Below the pieces are notes generated by a model. The model was given only the letters and a program-made list of their open reading frames with translations, made no database searches and had not been told where the DNA came from. Source: an uncultured Blautia sp. (lineage in GTDB: Bacteria; Bacillota; Clostridia; Lachnospirales; Lachnospiraceae). From it: a DNA stretch of 64,000 nt. The stretch lies in assembly GCA_934424575.1 (NCBI GenBank), contig CAKRXU010000011.1, positions 1 through 64,000 of the forward strand. Reading direction: 5' to 3'. Below, one piece after another: positions 42,014 to 50,864 of the stretch. Position 1 is the first letter of the stretch. Each line of letters opens with the position of its first letter. Position numbers and translations under genes: made by a program.

Positions 42014-42318
42014 ATCAGAAAAAACAAAATGACGAAATGCAATGACAAGGAATAGTACATGCAAACCGGAGCGCAGAGAGCTGTCGGCTGGTGTAAGACA
42101 GCAGAAGGAATCCATGGAACTCGCCTTTGAGCATCTGTCCGAAATTCGATAAGGAGAGTAGACACAGACGGTATCCACCGTTATATGGAGAGGATATAAG
42201 GATTCAATGATCCCGTATCCCTTGAGTGTATGAAACCGTTCATAAATAAGAGTGGTACCGCGAGAGTTACTATCTTTCGTCTCTTACAATAGCCTGTAGA
42301 GATGAGAGATTTTTTTTT
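42014..42318 (+). promoter_or_regulatory. T-box riboswitch, leucine specific
   Basis: Leader RNA that reads uncharged tRNA-Leu. Stem I contains the GGAATAGTA motif near 42049 and on its 3' side GGAACTCGCCTTTGAG, placing the specifier codon CTC (Leu) at 42120-42122. The antiterminator T-box sequence AGTGGTACCGCG lies at 42251-42262; its TGGT bulge complements the ACCA end of tRNA-Leu. A terminator follows at 42272. When leucine is short, uncharged tRNA stabilises the antiterminator and leuA is read. This matches the downstream gene exactly. Confidence 0.93.
42272..42318 (+). terminator. T-box terminator
   Basis: ATCTTTCGTCTCT (42272-42284) pairs over 13 positions with AGAGATGAGAGAT (42298-42310), followed by eight T. 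It competes with the T-box antiterminator helix. Confidence 0.9.
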
Positions 42319-42351
42319 GCACAGAATTTTTTACAAGATGGAGGAAAGATC

Positions 42352-44007
42352 ATGAAAAACGTAACAAAATATCAGAGACAGTATTTTATGCCGCCAGTAA
42401 AATGTATGAAATGGGCTGAGAAAGAATATGTGGACAAAGCCCCGATCTGGTGCAGTGTTGACCTTCGTGATGGAAACCAGGCCCTGGTCATCCCGATGAG
42501 CCTGGAGCAGAAGATCGAATTCTTCAAACTGCTCGTTCAGATCGGTTTCAAAGAAATTGAAGTTGGGTTCCCGGCAGCATCTGAGACAGAATACACCTTT
42601 ATCCGTACTCTGATCGAGCAGAACCTGATCCCGGATGACGTAACCATCCAGGTACTGACTCAGGCAAGAGAGCACATCATCCGCAAGACTTTTGAAGCTG
42701 TTAAAGGTGCACCGAAAGCAATCGTTCACGTATACAACTCTACTTCCGTAGCACAGCGTGAGCAGGTATTCAAGAAATCCAAAGAAGAGATCCTGAAGAT
42801 CGCCGTAGACGGAGCAAAACTCCTCAAAGAACTGGCTGACCAGACAGAAGGAAACTTCCAGTTTGAATACAGCCCGGAGAGCTTCACAGGAACAGAGCCG
42901 GAATATGCACTGGAAGTCTGCAACGCAGTTCTGGATGTATGGAAACCGACCGCAGACAACAAAGCGATCATCAACCTGCCTGTTACCGTACAGCATTCCA
43001 TGCCTCATGTATATGCAAGCCAGATCGAATACATGTGCGAAAACATGAAATACCGTGAAAACGTTATCGTTTCCCTTCATCCACACAATGACCGTGGCTG
43101 CGGTGTCGCAGATTCTGAGATGGGTCTGCTGGCAGGCGCTGACAGAATCGAGGGAACCTTATTCGGAAATGGAGAGCGTACCGGAAACGTGGATATCGTT
43201 ACTGTTGCAATGAACATGTTCTCCCAGGGCGTAGATCCGAAGCTTGACTTTTCCGATATGCCGCATGTATGCGAAGTATACGAAGAGTGCACAGGCATGA
43301 AAGTTGACGAGAGAAGCCCGTACAGCGGTGCACTTGTATTCGCAGCTTTCTCCGGATCCCATCAGGATGCGATTGCCAAAGGAATGCACTGGAGAGAGGA
43401 AAAAGACCCGAGCCGCTGGACAGTTCCATATCTGCCGATCGATCCGACCGATGTTGGAAGAAACTACGATGCGGATGTTATCCGTATCAACAGCCAGTCC
43501 GGAAAGGGCGGTGTAGGTTATATCCTGGAGACAAAGTACGGACTGAACCTGCCGCCTAAGATGCGTGAAGCTATGGGTTATGCAGCCAAAGCCGTATCCG
43601 ATCACAGCCACAAAGAGCTTCATCCGGATGAGATCTTTGACCTGTTCAAGTCCACTTTCGAAAACGTAGTCAGCCCATACAGCATCAGCGAAGTACATTT
43701 CCAGCAGAAAGACGGAGGAATTGTGACTCAGGTAATCTCCAGCTTTAATGGAAAGACAATCACAACAGAAGCAACTGGAAACGGTCGTCTGGATGCAGTC
43801 AGCAACGCACTCAAGAAAGCTTACGAACTGAAATTTACACTGGTTACCTATCAGGAGCATGCACTCGAGAAGAGTTCCAGTTCCAAAGCAATCGCTTACG
43901 TAGGAATCCAGAAGCCAGACGGAACTCTCTCCTGGGGAGCCGGCGTTGACCCGGATATCATCCGTGCATCCATCGATGCACTTGTAACTGCGATCAACAA
44001 CCGCTAA
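42352..44007 (+). CDS. leuA: 2-isopropylmalate synthase
   Basis: First step of leucine synthesis: acetyl-CoA plus 2-oxoisovalerate to 2-isopropylmalate. The TIM-barrel HMGL-like domain has WCSVDLRDGNQAL, GFKEIEVGFPAASETE and HPHNDRGCGVADSEMG (His metal ligands) and the LeuA signature GERTGNVDIVT. The C-terminal leucine-binding regulatory domain lies after about residue 430. At 551 residues and with these motifs it is the LeuA2 type. GGAGGAAAG precedes the start. Expression is under the Leu T-box; a strong terminator follows, so it is transcribed alone. Confidence 0.96.
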   Translation: MKNVTKYQRQYFMPPVKCMKWAEKEYVDKAPIWCSVDLRDGNQALVIPMSLEQKIEFFKLLVQIGFKEIEVGFPAASETEYTFIRTLIEQNLIPDDVTIQVLTQAREHIIRKTFEAVKGAPKAIVHVYNSTSVAQREQVFKKSKEEILKIAVDGAKLLKELADQTEGNFQFEYSPESFTGTEPEYALEVCNAVLDVWKPTADNKAIINLPVTVQHSMPHVYASQIEYMCENMKYRENVIVSLHPHNDRGCGVADSEMGLLAGADRIEGTLFGNGERTGNVDIVTVAMNMFSQGVDPKLDFSDMPHVCEVYEECTGMKVDERSPYSGALVFAAFSGSHQDAIAKGMHWREEKDPSRWTVPYLPIDPTDVGRNYDADVIRINSQSGKGGVGYILETKYGLNLPPKMREAMGYAAKAVSDHSHKELHPDEIFDLFKSTFENVVSPYSISEVHFQQKDGGIVTQVISSFNGKTITTEATGNGRLDAVSNALKKAYELKFTLVTYQEHALEKSSSSKAIAYVGIQKPDGTLSWGAGVDPDIIRASIDALVTAINNR

Positions 44008-44020
44008 ATGAAAATCAATC

Positions 44021-44077
44021 ATCTCTTTCTTTTCCGTAGTTCTCCGTAAAACTGCGGATCAGAAAGGGATTTTTTTA
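44021..44077 (+). terminator. Terminator after leuA
   Basis: ATCTCTTTCT (44021-44030) pairs with AGAAAGGGAT (44061-44070), and the inner CCGTAGTT pairs with AACTGCGG; TTTTTTT follows. Confidence 0.9.
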
Positions 44078-44186
44078 TGCATGTTTCACAGAAAAATTGA
44101 TCCCTCTGGAAATTTTGAAACTTTTCTGCTAAAATTAAATAACGTATATCTTTAAAATTGGATGAAAGAAAGGAATCGATGCACAG

Positions 44187-45005
44187 ATGCTAAAGATTAA
44201 AAGCTATGTGAAAGTAAACAGCATTGAGGAAGCATATGAGCTGAATCAGAAAAAAACAGCGATCGTGCTTGGCGGAATGGTATGGCTTAAGATGGGAAAT
44301 CGAAATATTTCCACGGCCATTGATCTTTCCGGACTTGGACTTGATGGCATTCAGGAAACGGATGAGGAATTCGTGATCGGATGCATGACGACTTTGAGAG
44401 AACTTGAGACTGATAAGAGACTGAATGAATATACGCAGGGGGCCGTGAGAGAAAGTGTCCGGCACATTGTTGGCGTGCAGTTCCGAAACTGTGCGACTGT
44501 CGGCGGCAGTATCTGGGGACGATACGGTTTCTCGGATGTACTGACCATGTTCCTTGGAATGGATACCTGGGTAGAACTTCACAATGCAGGGAAAATCCCG
44601 CTGACAGAGTTTGTGAACCGAAAGAAAGATAACGATATCCTTGTAAATATTATTGTAAAGAAGCAGCCTCTCCGCGTCTGTTATATGAGCCAGAGAAATA
44701 CAAAGACCGACTTTCCGGTACTGACCTGCTGTGCTTCTCTGATCGGAAACGAAGCGAGGACAGTGATCGGTGCAAGGCCTGCCCGTGCCATGGTCGTAGA
44801 GAATCAGGAAGACATCCTTGGAAATTTTGACCAGAAGAGTGAAGAAGCAAAGAAAGAAGTAATTCAGAAATTTGCAGACTATGCAGCAGAACATGTTCCG
44901 ACTAGCGGAAACATGAGAGGATCCAAAGAATACAGAACCCTTCTTGTAAAAGTTCTTACAAGAAGAGCCTGGGAAGTAGTAGGGGGAATGAAGGATGAAT
45001 ATTAA
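44187..45005 (+). CDS. Molybdenum hydroxylase FAD subunit
   Basis: Medium, FAD-binding subunit of a xanthine dehydrogenase-family enzyme, taking electrons from the iron-sulfur subunit. FAD-binding blocks AIVLGGMVWLKMG and VRHIVGVQFRNCATVGGSIWGRY are present, as is IGARPARAM in the C-terminal CO-dehydrogenase flavoprotein-like domain. At 272 residues it fits the separate-subunit form. The start has GAAAGGAATC ahead. It overlaps the next gene by 11 bases, and three genes run as one unit. The substrate could be a purine, nicotinate or another N-heterocycle; nothing local decides it. Confidence 0.88.
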   Translation: MLKIKSYVKVNSIEEAYELNQKKTAIVLGGMVWLKMGNRNISTAIDLSGLGLDGIQETDEEFVIGCMTTLRELETDKRLNEYTQGAVRESVRHIVGVQFRNCATVGGSIWGRYGFSDVLTMFLGMDTWVELHNAGKIPLTEFVNRKKDNDILVNIIVKKQPLRVCYMSQRNTKTDFPVLTCCASLIGNEARTVIGARPARAMVVENQEDILGNFDQKSEEAKKEVIQKFADYAAEHVPTSGNMRGSKEYRTLLVKVLTRRAWEVVGGMKDEY

Positions 45006-45462
45006 ATTCTGGCTGAATGGAATACAGCGTCAGGAAGAAGTCGATCCGGGAATGCTCCTGATCGATTTTCTGAGGGAAAAAGGCTGTTACAGTGTCAAGA
45101 GAGGCTGTGAGACAGCAAACTGTGGTCTCTGTACGGTGTTGATGGATGAGAAACCGATCCTTTCCTGTTCCATGCTCGCTGTAAGGATCGATGGAAAGAA
45201 GATCGTGACACTGGAAGGACTTCAGAAAGAAGCAGAGGAGTTTGGAACTTTTCTTGCAAATGAAGGTGCAGAACAATGCGGCTTCTGCAATCCGGGATTT
45301 ATCATGAATGTGATCGCGATGCTCCGTGAACTCGAGGAACCGGATGAAGAGCAGATCAAGGAATACCTTGCAGGAAATCTGTGCAGATGTTCCGGTTTTG
45401 TCTCCCAGACCGCAAGTATCCTGAAATACCTTAATTATAAGAAAACACAGGAGGAAGCATAA
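44995..45462 (+). CDS. Molybdenum hydroxylase [2Fe-2S] subunit
   Basis: Small subunit carrying two [2Fe-2S] clusters. The plant-type ferredoxin domain has CETANCGLCTVLMDEKPILSC (four Cys at the correct spacing, quoted in part as CETANCGLC) and the helical domain has CGFCNPGFIMN and NLCRCSG. At 155 residues it is complete. It starts inside the end of the FAD subunit gene and stops 1 base before the large subunit, a tightly coupled arrangement. Confidence 0.95.
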   Translation: MNIKFWLNGIQRQEEVDPGMLLIDFLREKGCYSVKRGCETANCGLCTVLMDEKPILSCSMLAVRIDGKKIVTLEGLQKEAEEFGTFLANEGAEQCGFCNPGFIMNVIAMLRELEEPDEEQIKEYLAGNLCRCSGFVSQTASILKYLNYKKTQEEA

Positions 45463-45463
45463 G

Positions 45464-47758
45464 ATGAAATATGTAAATCAACCTGTCCAGAAAACAGATG
45501 CCATGGCACTGGTAACAGGAAAGCCTGTGTATACGGACGACCTGGCACCGAAGGATTCCCTGATCGTCAAAGTCCTGCGAAGTCCTCATGCCAATGCATG
45601 GGTTGACACGATCAAGACAGATACTGCAAAGAAAGTTCCTGGGATCGCCGGCGTTTTTACCTATGAAGATGTTCCACAGAAGCGTTTTACACTTGCAGGA
45701 CAGACTGCACCGGAGATGAGTCCGGATGACAGACTGATCCTTGACCGTCATGTGCGTTTTGTCGGAGATGCAGTTGCGATCGTTGCAGGTGAGACAGAGG
45801 CGGCTGTTGATCTGGCACTTAAGCGGATCAAGGTCAAATATCAGGTGGAAACACCGGTCTTCGACATCCACACTGCAAAAGACAATCCGATCCTGGTGCA
45901 TCCGGAGGAGGACTGGAAACTCAAGATCCCGCTTGGCGGCGATAATAAGAGAAACTTATGTGCTACAGCAAGGGAAGAACATGGTGATGTAGATAAAGTC
46001 TTAAGTGAATGTGCATATACGGTAGAATACACTTACCACACCAAAGCAAACCAGCAGGCTATGATGGAAACTTTCCGTACTGCCTGTTACATGGACCATT
46101 TTGGACGTCTGATCGTACTTTCTTCTACACAGATTCCTTTCCATATCAGAAGAATCGTAGGTCGTGCACTGGATATTCCGGCATCCAAAGTTCGTGTCAT
46201 CAAACCAAGGATTGGCGGTGGCTTTGGCGCAAAGCAGACTTCTGTCAGTGAGATCTACCCGGCATTTGTAACCTGGAAGACAGGCCGTCCGTCCAAGATG
46301 ATCTATTCCAGATATGAGTCGATGATCTGCTCTACACCGCGTCACGAGATGGAGATCACTGTCCGTGCAGGTGCAGATGAGAACGGTATCATCCGTGCAC
46401 TGGATGTCTATACATTGTCAAATACCGGTGCGTATGGAGAACACAGTTCTACAACCGTAGGATTAAGTGGTCACAAATCCATTGGACTTTACCGACATAC
46501 CGAAGCATATCGTTTTTGCTTTGATGTCGTTTATACGAATGTGCAGGCAGCAGGAGCTTACCGTGGATATGGAGCAACGCAGGGTATTTTTGCAGTTGAA
46601 TCTGCGGTCAATGAACTGGCACACAAGATGGGAATGGATCCGGTCAGGATGAAAGAACTGAACATGCCGGTAGAGGGCGGTCCGCTTCCGGGATATCCAG
46701 ATGTCCCATATGCACAGAGCTGTGCAATGGATCGCTGTATGGCAAGAGCAAAGGAAATGATGAACTGGGATTCCAGATCACTTTCTCAGGATATGGGCAA
46801 TGGCAAAGTACGCGGTCTGGGTGTTGCGATGGCAATGCAGGGTTCTTCTATTGCAGGTGTTGATGTCGGCGGTGCAGACATCAAGCTGAATGAAGATGGT
46901 TCCTACACTCTGGCACTTGGCTGTACAGACATGGGAACCGGATGCGATACTGTCATGGCACAGATTGCTGCAGACTGTCTGGAGACTCCGATGGAAAATA
47001 TCGTAGTATTCAGTGTAGATACTGATATTTCTCCATATGACTCAGGTTCCTATGCATCTGCAACAACCTATACAACCGGTATGGCAGTCGTAAAAGCCTG
47101 CCAGGAGCTCCGCAAAAAAATCTGTGAACTCGGAGCAGAAATGCTGCAGACAGAGCAGGAGAACGTTGATTTTGACGGCTCTTATGTATTCTGTACCGAG
47201 GATGAGAATAAAAAAGTTTCTCTCGAGGAAATTGGGCTTAAGAGTACTTTCTTTAACAATATAGAACTGCAGGTAGTGAAACAGCATTCCTCACCGCTGT
47301 CCCCTCCGCCGTTCATGGTCGGAATGGTCGAGGTCGAAGTAGACAAAGAAACAGGAAATATAGATGTTCTTGATTATGTTGCTGTTGTTGACTGTGGAAC
47401 ACCGATCAACCCGAATCTTGCCCGGGTGCAGACCGAGGGCGGTATCGCACAGGGAATCGGAATGGCACTGTTTGAGGATGTACAGTATACAGATAAGGGA
47501 AAGATCCGCAACAATTCCTTCATGCAGTACAAGATCCCGAGCAGAATGGATATCGGTAAGATCCGTGTTGATTTTGAGAGCAGTTACGAGGAGAGTGGCC
47601 CATTCGGAGCGAAATCCATTGGAGAGCTTGTCATTGATACCCCGTGTCCGGCACTTGCAGAAGCGATCTATAATGCAACAGGAGTCCGTGTACGTGAACT
47701 TCCGATCACTCCGGAGAAGATCGCGATGGGGATCCTTGAAAAAGAGATGGAGAAATAA
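45464..47758 (+). CDS. Molybdenum hydroxylase large (Mo-cofactor) subunit
   Basis: 764-residue catalytic subunit of the xanthine dehydrogenase/aldehyde oxidase family. Molybdopterin-contact motifs are GGGFGAKQTSVSEIYPA, AGAYRGYGATQGIFAVE and the catalytic Glu721 in GPFGAKSIGELVIDTP. The N-terminal domain begins DAMALVTGKPVYTDDL. No molybdenum-cofactor synthesis, maturation (XdhC) or transport genes are in the window, and no substrate gene either, so the specific reaction is unknown. The first two residues of the following membrane gene come directly after the stop, suggesting one transcript. Confidence 0.92.
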   Translation: MKYVNQPVQKTDAMALVTGKPVYTDDLAPKDSLIVKVLRSPHANAWVDTIKTDTAKKVPGIAGVFTYEDVPQKRFTLAGQTAPEMSPDDRLILDRHVRFVGDAVAIVAGETEAAVDLALKRIKVKYQVETPVFDIHTAKDNPILVHPEEDWKLKIPLGGDNKRNLCATAREEHGDVDKVLSECAYTVEYTYHTKANQQAMMETFRTACYMDHFGRLIVLSSTQIPFHIRRIVGRALDIPASKVRVIKPRIGGGFGAKQTSVSEIYPAFVTWKTGRPSKMIYSRYESMICSTPRHEMEITVRAGADENGIIRALDVYTLSNTGAYGEHSSTTVGLSGHKSIGLYRHTEAYRFCFDVVYTNVQAAGAYRGYGATQGIFAVESAVNELAHKMGMDPVRMKELNMPVEGGPLPGYPDVPYAQSCAMDRCMARAKEMMNWDSRSLSQDMGNGKVRGLGVAMAMQGSSIAGVDVGGADIKLNEDGSYTLALGCTDMGTGCDTVMAQIAADCLETPMENIVVFSVDTDISPYDSGSYASATTYTTGMAVVKACQELRKKICELGAEMLQTEQENVDFDGSYVFCTEDENKKVSLEEIGLKSTFFNNIELQVVKQHSSPLSPPPFMVGMVEVEVDKETGNIDVLDYVAVVDCGTPINPNLARVQTEGGIAQGIGMALFEDVQYTDKGKIRNNSFMQYKIPSRMDIGKIRVDFESSYEESGPFGAKSIGELVIDTPCPALAEAIYNATGVRVRELPITPEKIAMGILEKEMEK

Positions 47759-47760
47759 AT

Positions 47761-48798
47761 ATGGAAATGGCAATGAAGGGAATCCTGGCTGTTTTCTGGC
47801 TTATCCTTGTACCGGTTGCTGTGGGAAGACTGCCGTTTGTCAAAAGACGGCAGCCCCTTCTGGCTGAACGTTTTGTGAGCGGTTATCTGATCCTGTTTTC
47901 GATCATGGAATTACTGACACTTCCGATGACGTTTTTGAAAACGCCGCTGCATGTGCTGGTGATATCCTATGGTATTATTGCTCTGCTTCTGGCAGCCGGC
48001 GGTATTTTTGCCACGATAAAACAGAGAGATAAAATTCGTATCAAGGATATTTTCGGAACAGAAAATATCTATCTCTGGGCGGTCATGCTTTTGATCCTGG
48101 CACAGATCGCGATGTGTGTCTTTCTGGCACACATGGATGCGGATGATGCGTTCTATGTGGCACAGGCGACAACGGATGTGCAGACAGATACTATTTTTGA
48201 GGTGATCCCGTATACCGGTCTGAAATATTATGGCTTCCCGAGCCGCTATGTGCTTTCACCGTTTCCTGTATTTCTGGCAGTAGTGAGTCAGCTAAGCATG
48301 GGATTACATCCGGCGATCATGGCACATATGATCTTTCCGGCAGTATTTCTCCTGGCTGTTTACTGTGTGCAGTATCTCATTGGAAAAAAATGGTTCGCAG
48401 ATGACCGCAGAGGTCAGGGAATGTATCTCTTTCTTGTGGCGTGCATCGCAAGCTTTTCAGCATATTCCGTATATAATGCGGGAAGTTTTCAGATGGTACG
48501 TCTCTGGCAGGGAAAGGCCGTTTTGGCTTCTGTTTTTCTGCCGCTTCTGTTTTATCTCTGTCAGAGTATATTAATGGAGAAAAAAGCAGAATATCCGTGG
48601 CTTCTGCTCGCAATGGCAGATTTGAGCTGCTGTCTTCTGTCGTCAATGGGGATCATCCTGGGAACATTGATGCTTGGAGTATTTCTGCTTCTCTGTCTGG
48701 TATGCAAAAGAGACTGGAGGAGTTTCCTGAAGGGAAGTTTCTGCTGCCTGCCGTCGTTGATACTTGGTGTTTTTTATATTTTGGTGCTTAAAGGATAG
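47761..48798 (+). CDS. Multi-span membrane protein
   Basis: 345 residues with about nine membrane helices. The extracytoplasmic loop after the third or fourth helix contains LAHMDADDAFYVAQATTDVQTD; an acidic DD near such a loop is reminiscent of GT-C glycosyltransferases and of DUF6077 proteins, but this is only a resemblance. The start codon comes two bases after the molybdenum hydroxylase stop with GGAG ahead. It ends abruptly at a helix, and the next gene looks like its soluble-tail partner. Confidence 0.6.
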   Translation: MEMAMKGILAVFWLILVPVAVGRLPFVKRRQPLLAERFVSGYLILFSIMELLTLPMTFLKTPLHVLVISYGIIALLLAAGGIFATIKQRDKIRIKDIFGTENIYLWAVMLLILAQIAMCVFLAHMDADDAFYVAQATTDVQTDTIFEVIPYTGLKYYGFPSRYVLSPFPVFLAVVSQLSMGLHPAIMAHMIFPAVFLLAVYCVQYLIGKKWFADDRRGQGMYLFLVACIASFSAYSVYNAGSFQMVRLWQGKAVLASVFLPLLFYLCQSILMEKKAEYPWLLLAMADLSCCLLSSMGIILGTLMLGVFLLLCLVCKRDWRSFLKGSFCCLPSLILGVFYILVLKG

Positions 48799-48806
48799 GG
48801 AACATA

Positions 48807-49610
48807 ATGAAAGAAATGATAAATAAATCTCTGGAGTTCTGGAATAATTACTGGGGAGGCAGCCTTTTTCCCTGGCTTCTGGCAGCATCCGTTCTCTATC
48901 TGCTGATTTTTAAACACAGAAAAAAAACGGTCCGCTATGTCCTGGCATATGTCTGTGTGACATTGTTTTTGTTCTTTTTTCCGTATACGGCAAAGATCAT
49001 ACAGAAATGTGTCGGTGAGAGTGTTTACTGGAGAGTTTTGTGGATCGTGCCGTCGGCACCGGTGACAGCTCTTGCGATGGTAGAGTTTATCCGTGGAAGA
49101 AAGGGCTTTCTGCAGCCGATCCTGCTGGTGCTTTTTGCAGGGGTGATCGTCTGGAGCGGAAAAGAATTTTATACAGAAGGCTATTATCATAAGGTGAACA
49201 ATTACCAGCAGGTTCCGGACAGCGTGGCAGGCATCTGTGAGCTTGTCAGACAGGATGCAGGAGATCAGGACTTTGTTCTGGTGGCGGATGACTATATCAG
49301 TTCGTATGTCCGGGTTTATGATCCGTCGATCTATCTGCCATTTGGAAGGCGAGGGTCCGGCGGCGCAGTGGGAGCGAGAAGACAGCTCTATCTGGAAATC
49401 AATGCACCGGTATTTAATTACACCAACATCGCGAGATATGCAAGATGGGTGAGATGCAATTACCTTGTTGTCAAGATCCCGAATGAACAGCAGAAGGCTG
49501 AACTGGAAAGATATGGGTATCATGAACTTGGCGTAGTAGGAGAATACAGTGTCTGCCGTCTGGGAGATTCTGTACAGGACTACAGGAGCCAGCTGCTGCC
49601 AGAAGAATAA
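48807..49610 (+). CDS. Membrane protein with C-terminal extracellular domain
   Basis: 267 residues: three to four membrane helices (LFPWLLAASVLYLLIF, VLAYVCVTLFLFFFPY, VLWIVPSAPVTALAMVEF, PILLVLFAGVIVW), then a 140-residue soluble domain including DFVLVADDYISSYVRVYDPS and YARWVRCNYLVVKI. This layout equals the C-terminal part of GT-C-like membrane proteins, so this gene and the previous one together may form what is one longer protein elsewhere, split by a stop and 8-base gap. The alternative is two natural subunits. No function assigned. Confidence 0.55.
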   Translation: MKEMINKSLEFWNNYWGGSLFPWLLAASVLYLLIFKHRKKTVRYVLAYVCVTLFLFFFPYTAKIIQKCVGESVYWRVLWIVPSAPVTALAMVEFIRGRKGFLQPILLVLFAGVIVWSGKEFYTEGYYHKVNNYQQVPDSVAGICELVRQDAGDQDFVLVADDYISSYVRVYDPSIYLPFGRRGSGGAVGARRQLYLEINAPVFNYTNIARYARWVRCNYLVVKIPNEQQKAELERYGYHELGVVGEYSVCRLGDSVQDYRSQLLPEE

Positions 49611-49668
49611 AGTCACTGTTTAAAGCAGCCGAAAACATTGGTCAAATTGTATGTGAAAAATAAAAAAC

Positions 49669-49697
49669 TTTACTTTTTTTTAGGAATATGATAATAT
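49669..49697 (+). promoter_or_regulatory. Promoter of tRNA-Arg
   Basis: TTTACT (49669-49674) and TAATAT (49692-49697) with a 17-base spacer, start near 49704, about 30 bases before the tRNA. Confidence 0.5.
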
Positions 49698-49732
49698 ATC
49701 ATGTGTTAAGAATATTATATCTTAGCACATTT

Positions 49733-49804
49733 GCACCTGTAGCTCAGTGGATAGAGCAGTGGTTTCCGGTACCATGTGCGGGGGTTCGATTCCCTTCAGG
49801 TGTG
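49733..49804 (+). tRNA. tRNA-Arg (CCG)
   Basis: 72-base cloverleaf: acceptor GCACCTG with CAGGTGT (the first pair is G-U), D arm GCTCAGTGGATAGAGC, anticodon stem GTGGT/ACCAT around TTCCGGT (anticodon CCG), T arm with GGTTCGATTCC. Discriminator G, no encoded CCA. No terminator is seen before the next gene. Confidence 0.93.
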
Positions 49805-49859
49805 CTGCACGGGGTAATGGGTCTGCCTCGGTGCGTTGTAATTTAAGGAGGACAAGAAC

Positions 49860-50774
49860 TTGGATAATTTCAGGGAATGGTTATCGGATAACCTTCGCTA
49901 TTTTATGCTTGGCGGAGCAATTCTGGTAATCGTAACTGTATTGTTCTTTGGCGTTCGCGCCTGTGTTGGAAGTGGGAAGGGTACTTCTAAGAAAGAACAG
50001 AATACAGTGCAGGACAACAGCCAGGGAAATGATCCTTCTTCTCCGGAAGATGATGGGGAGACAAACGACGGGAAGAAAGAAGAAGACACGAATCCCATGG
50101 AAGAAGGCAGTGATGAGATCACCGCACTTATGAAGAGCTATTATCAGGCTTTAGGGGAAAGAGATATTACCACACTGAAAACACTGGTCAGTAATCTGAC
50201 GCCTTCTGATGAGTCGAAAATTACAAATGCAAAAGATTATATAGAAGGATATCAGGTCGATGCAGTTTATACGAAGAAGGGCCTGGACGAGAATTCCTAT
50301 GTAGTATATACGCGCGGAAGTCTTATTTGTAAGGGGATAGACACACCGGCACCTTCCTTATGGAGTTCTTATGTGGTAAAAGACAGTGACAACAGTTACA
50401 AGATTCTGGGGGATTTGGAACAGAACAAAGAAGTTTCTGACTATATGGATTCGTTGAAATCTGATACAGATGTTAAGGAACTTACCTCAGAAGTACAGGC
50501 ATCTTATGAGCAGGCTCAGCAGGACGATGCAGCACTTGCGCAGTTCTTGAATGGTCTGGGAGAGGAAGTAGATTCTACCGCTCAGCAGGATGGAACAACT
50601 ATGACAGTTGCAGAGGGATGCAATGTAAGGTCAGCAGCCAACAGCGATGAAGACAATATCATCGGCGGTCTGGACGAGGGAGATCAGGTACAGGTTCTCG
50701 GCCAGGAGGGCGACTGGGTACAAATTGAATATGACGGGCAGACTGGATATGTATACAGTGGACTGCTCCAGTAA
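49860..50774 (+). CDS. Membrane-anchored SH3-domain protein
   Basis: 304 residues. A short cytoplasmic start (DNFREWLSDNLRYF) is followed by one membrane helix (MLGGAILVIVTVLFFGV), an acidic disordered linker (residues about 38-85), a helical NTF2-like domain (EITALMKSYYQALGERDITTLKTLVS), and a C-terminal bacterial SH3 domain (MTVAEGCNVRSAANSDEDNIIGGLDEGDQVQVL, in part; VQIEYDGQTGYVYSGLL). It probably senses or binds peptidoglycan outside the membrane. The start is TTG at 49860 with AGGAGG nine bases ahead. It lies 55 bases after tRNA-Arg with no promoter of its own in between. Confidence 0.8.
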   Translation: MDNFREWLSDNLRYFMLGGAILVIVTVLFFGVRACVGSGKGTSKKEQNTVQDNSQGNDPSSPEDDGETNDGKKEEDTNPMEEGSDEITALMKSYYQALGERDITTLKTLVSNLTPSDESKITNAKDYIEGYQVDAVYTKKGLDENSYVVYTRGSLICKGIDTPAPSLWSSYVVKDSDNSYKILGDLEQNKEVSDYMDSLKSDTDVKELTSEVQASYEQAQQDDAALAQFLNGLGEEVDSTAQQDGTTMTVAEGCNVRSAANSDEDNIIGGLDEGDQVQVLGQEGDWVQIEYDGQTGYVYSGLLQ

Positions 50775-50787
50775 TCTAAGTAAGACA

Positions 50788-50816
50788 AAGGCACAGAAGA
50801 TTCTGTGCCTTTTGTT
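50788..50816 (+). terminator. Terminator between convergent genes
   Basis: GGCACAGAA (50790-50798) pairs with TTCTGTGCC (50801-50809), followed by TTTTGTTG. Confidence 0.85.
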
Positions 50817-50864
50817 GTGTCCGTATATTGCAAAGACACCAGTAAAGTCTTTGCTGATTTTACA

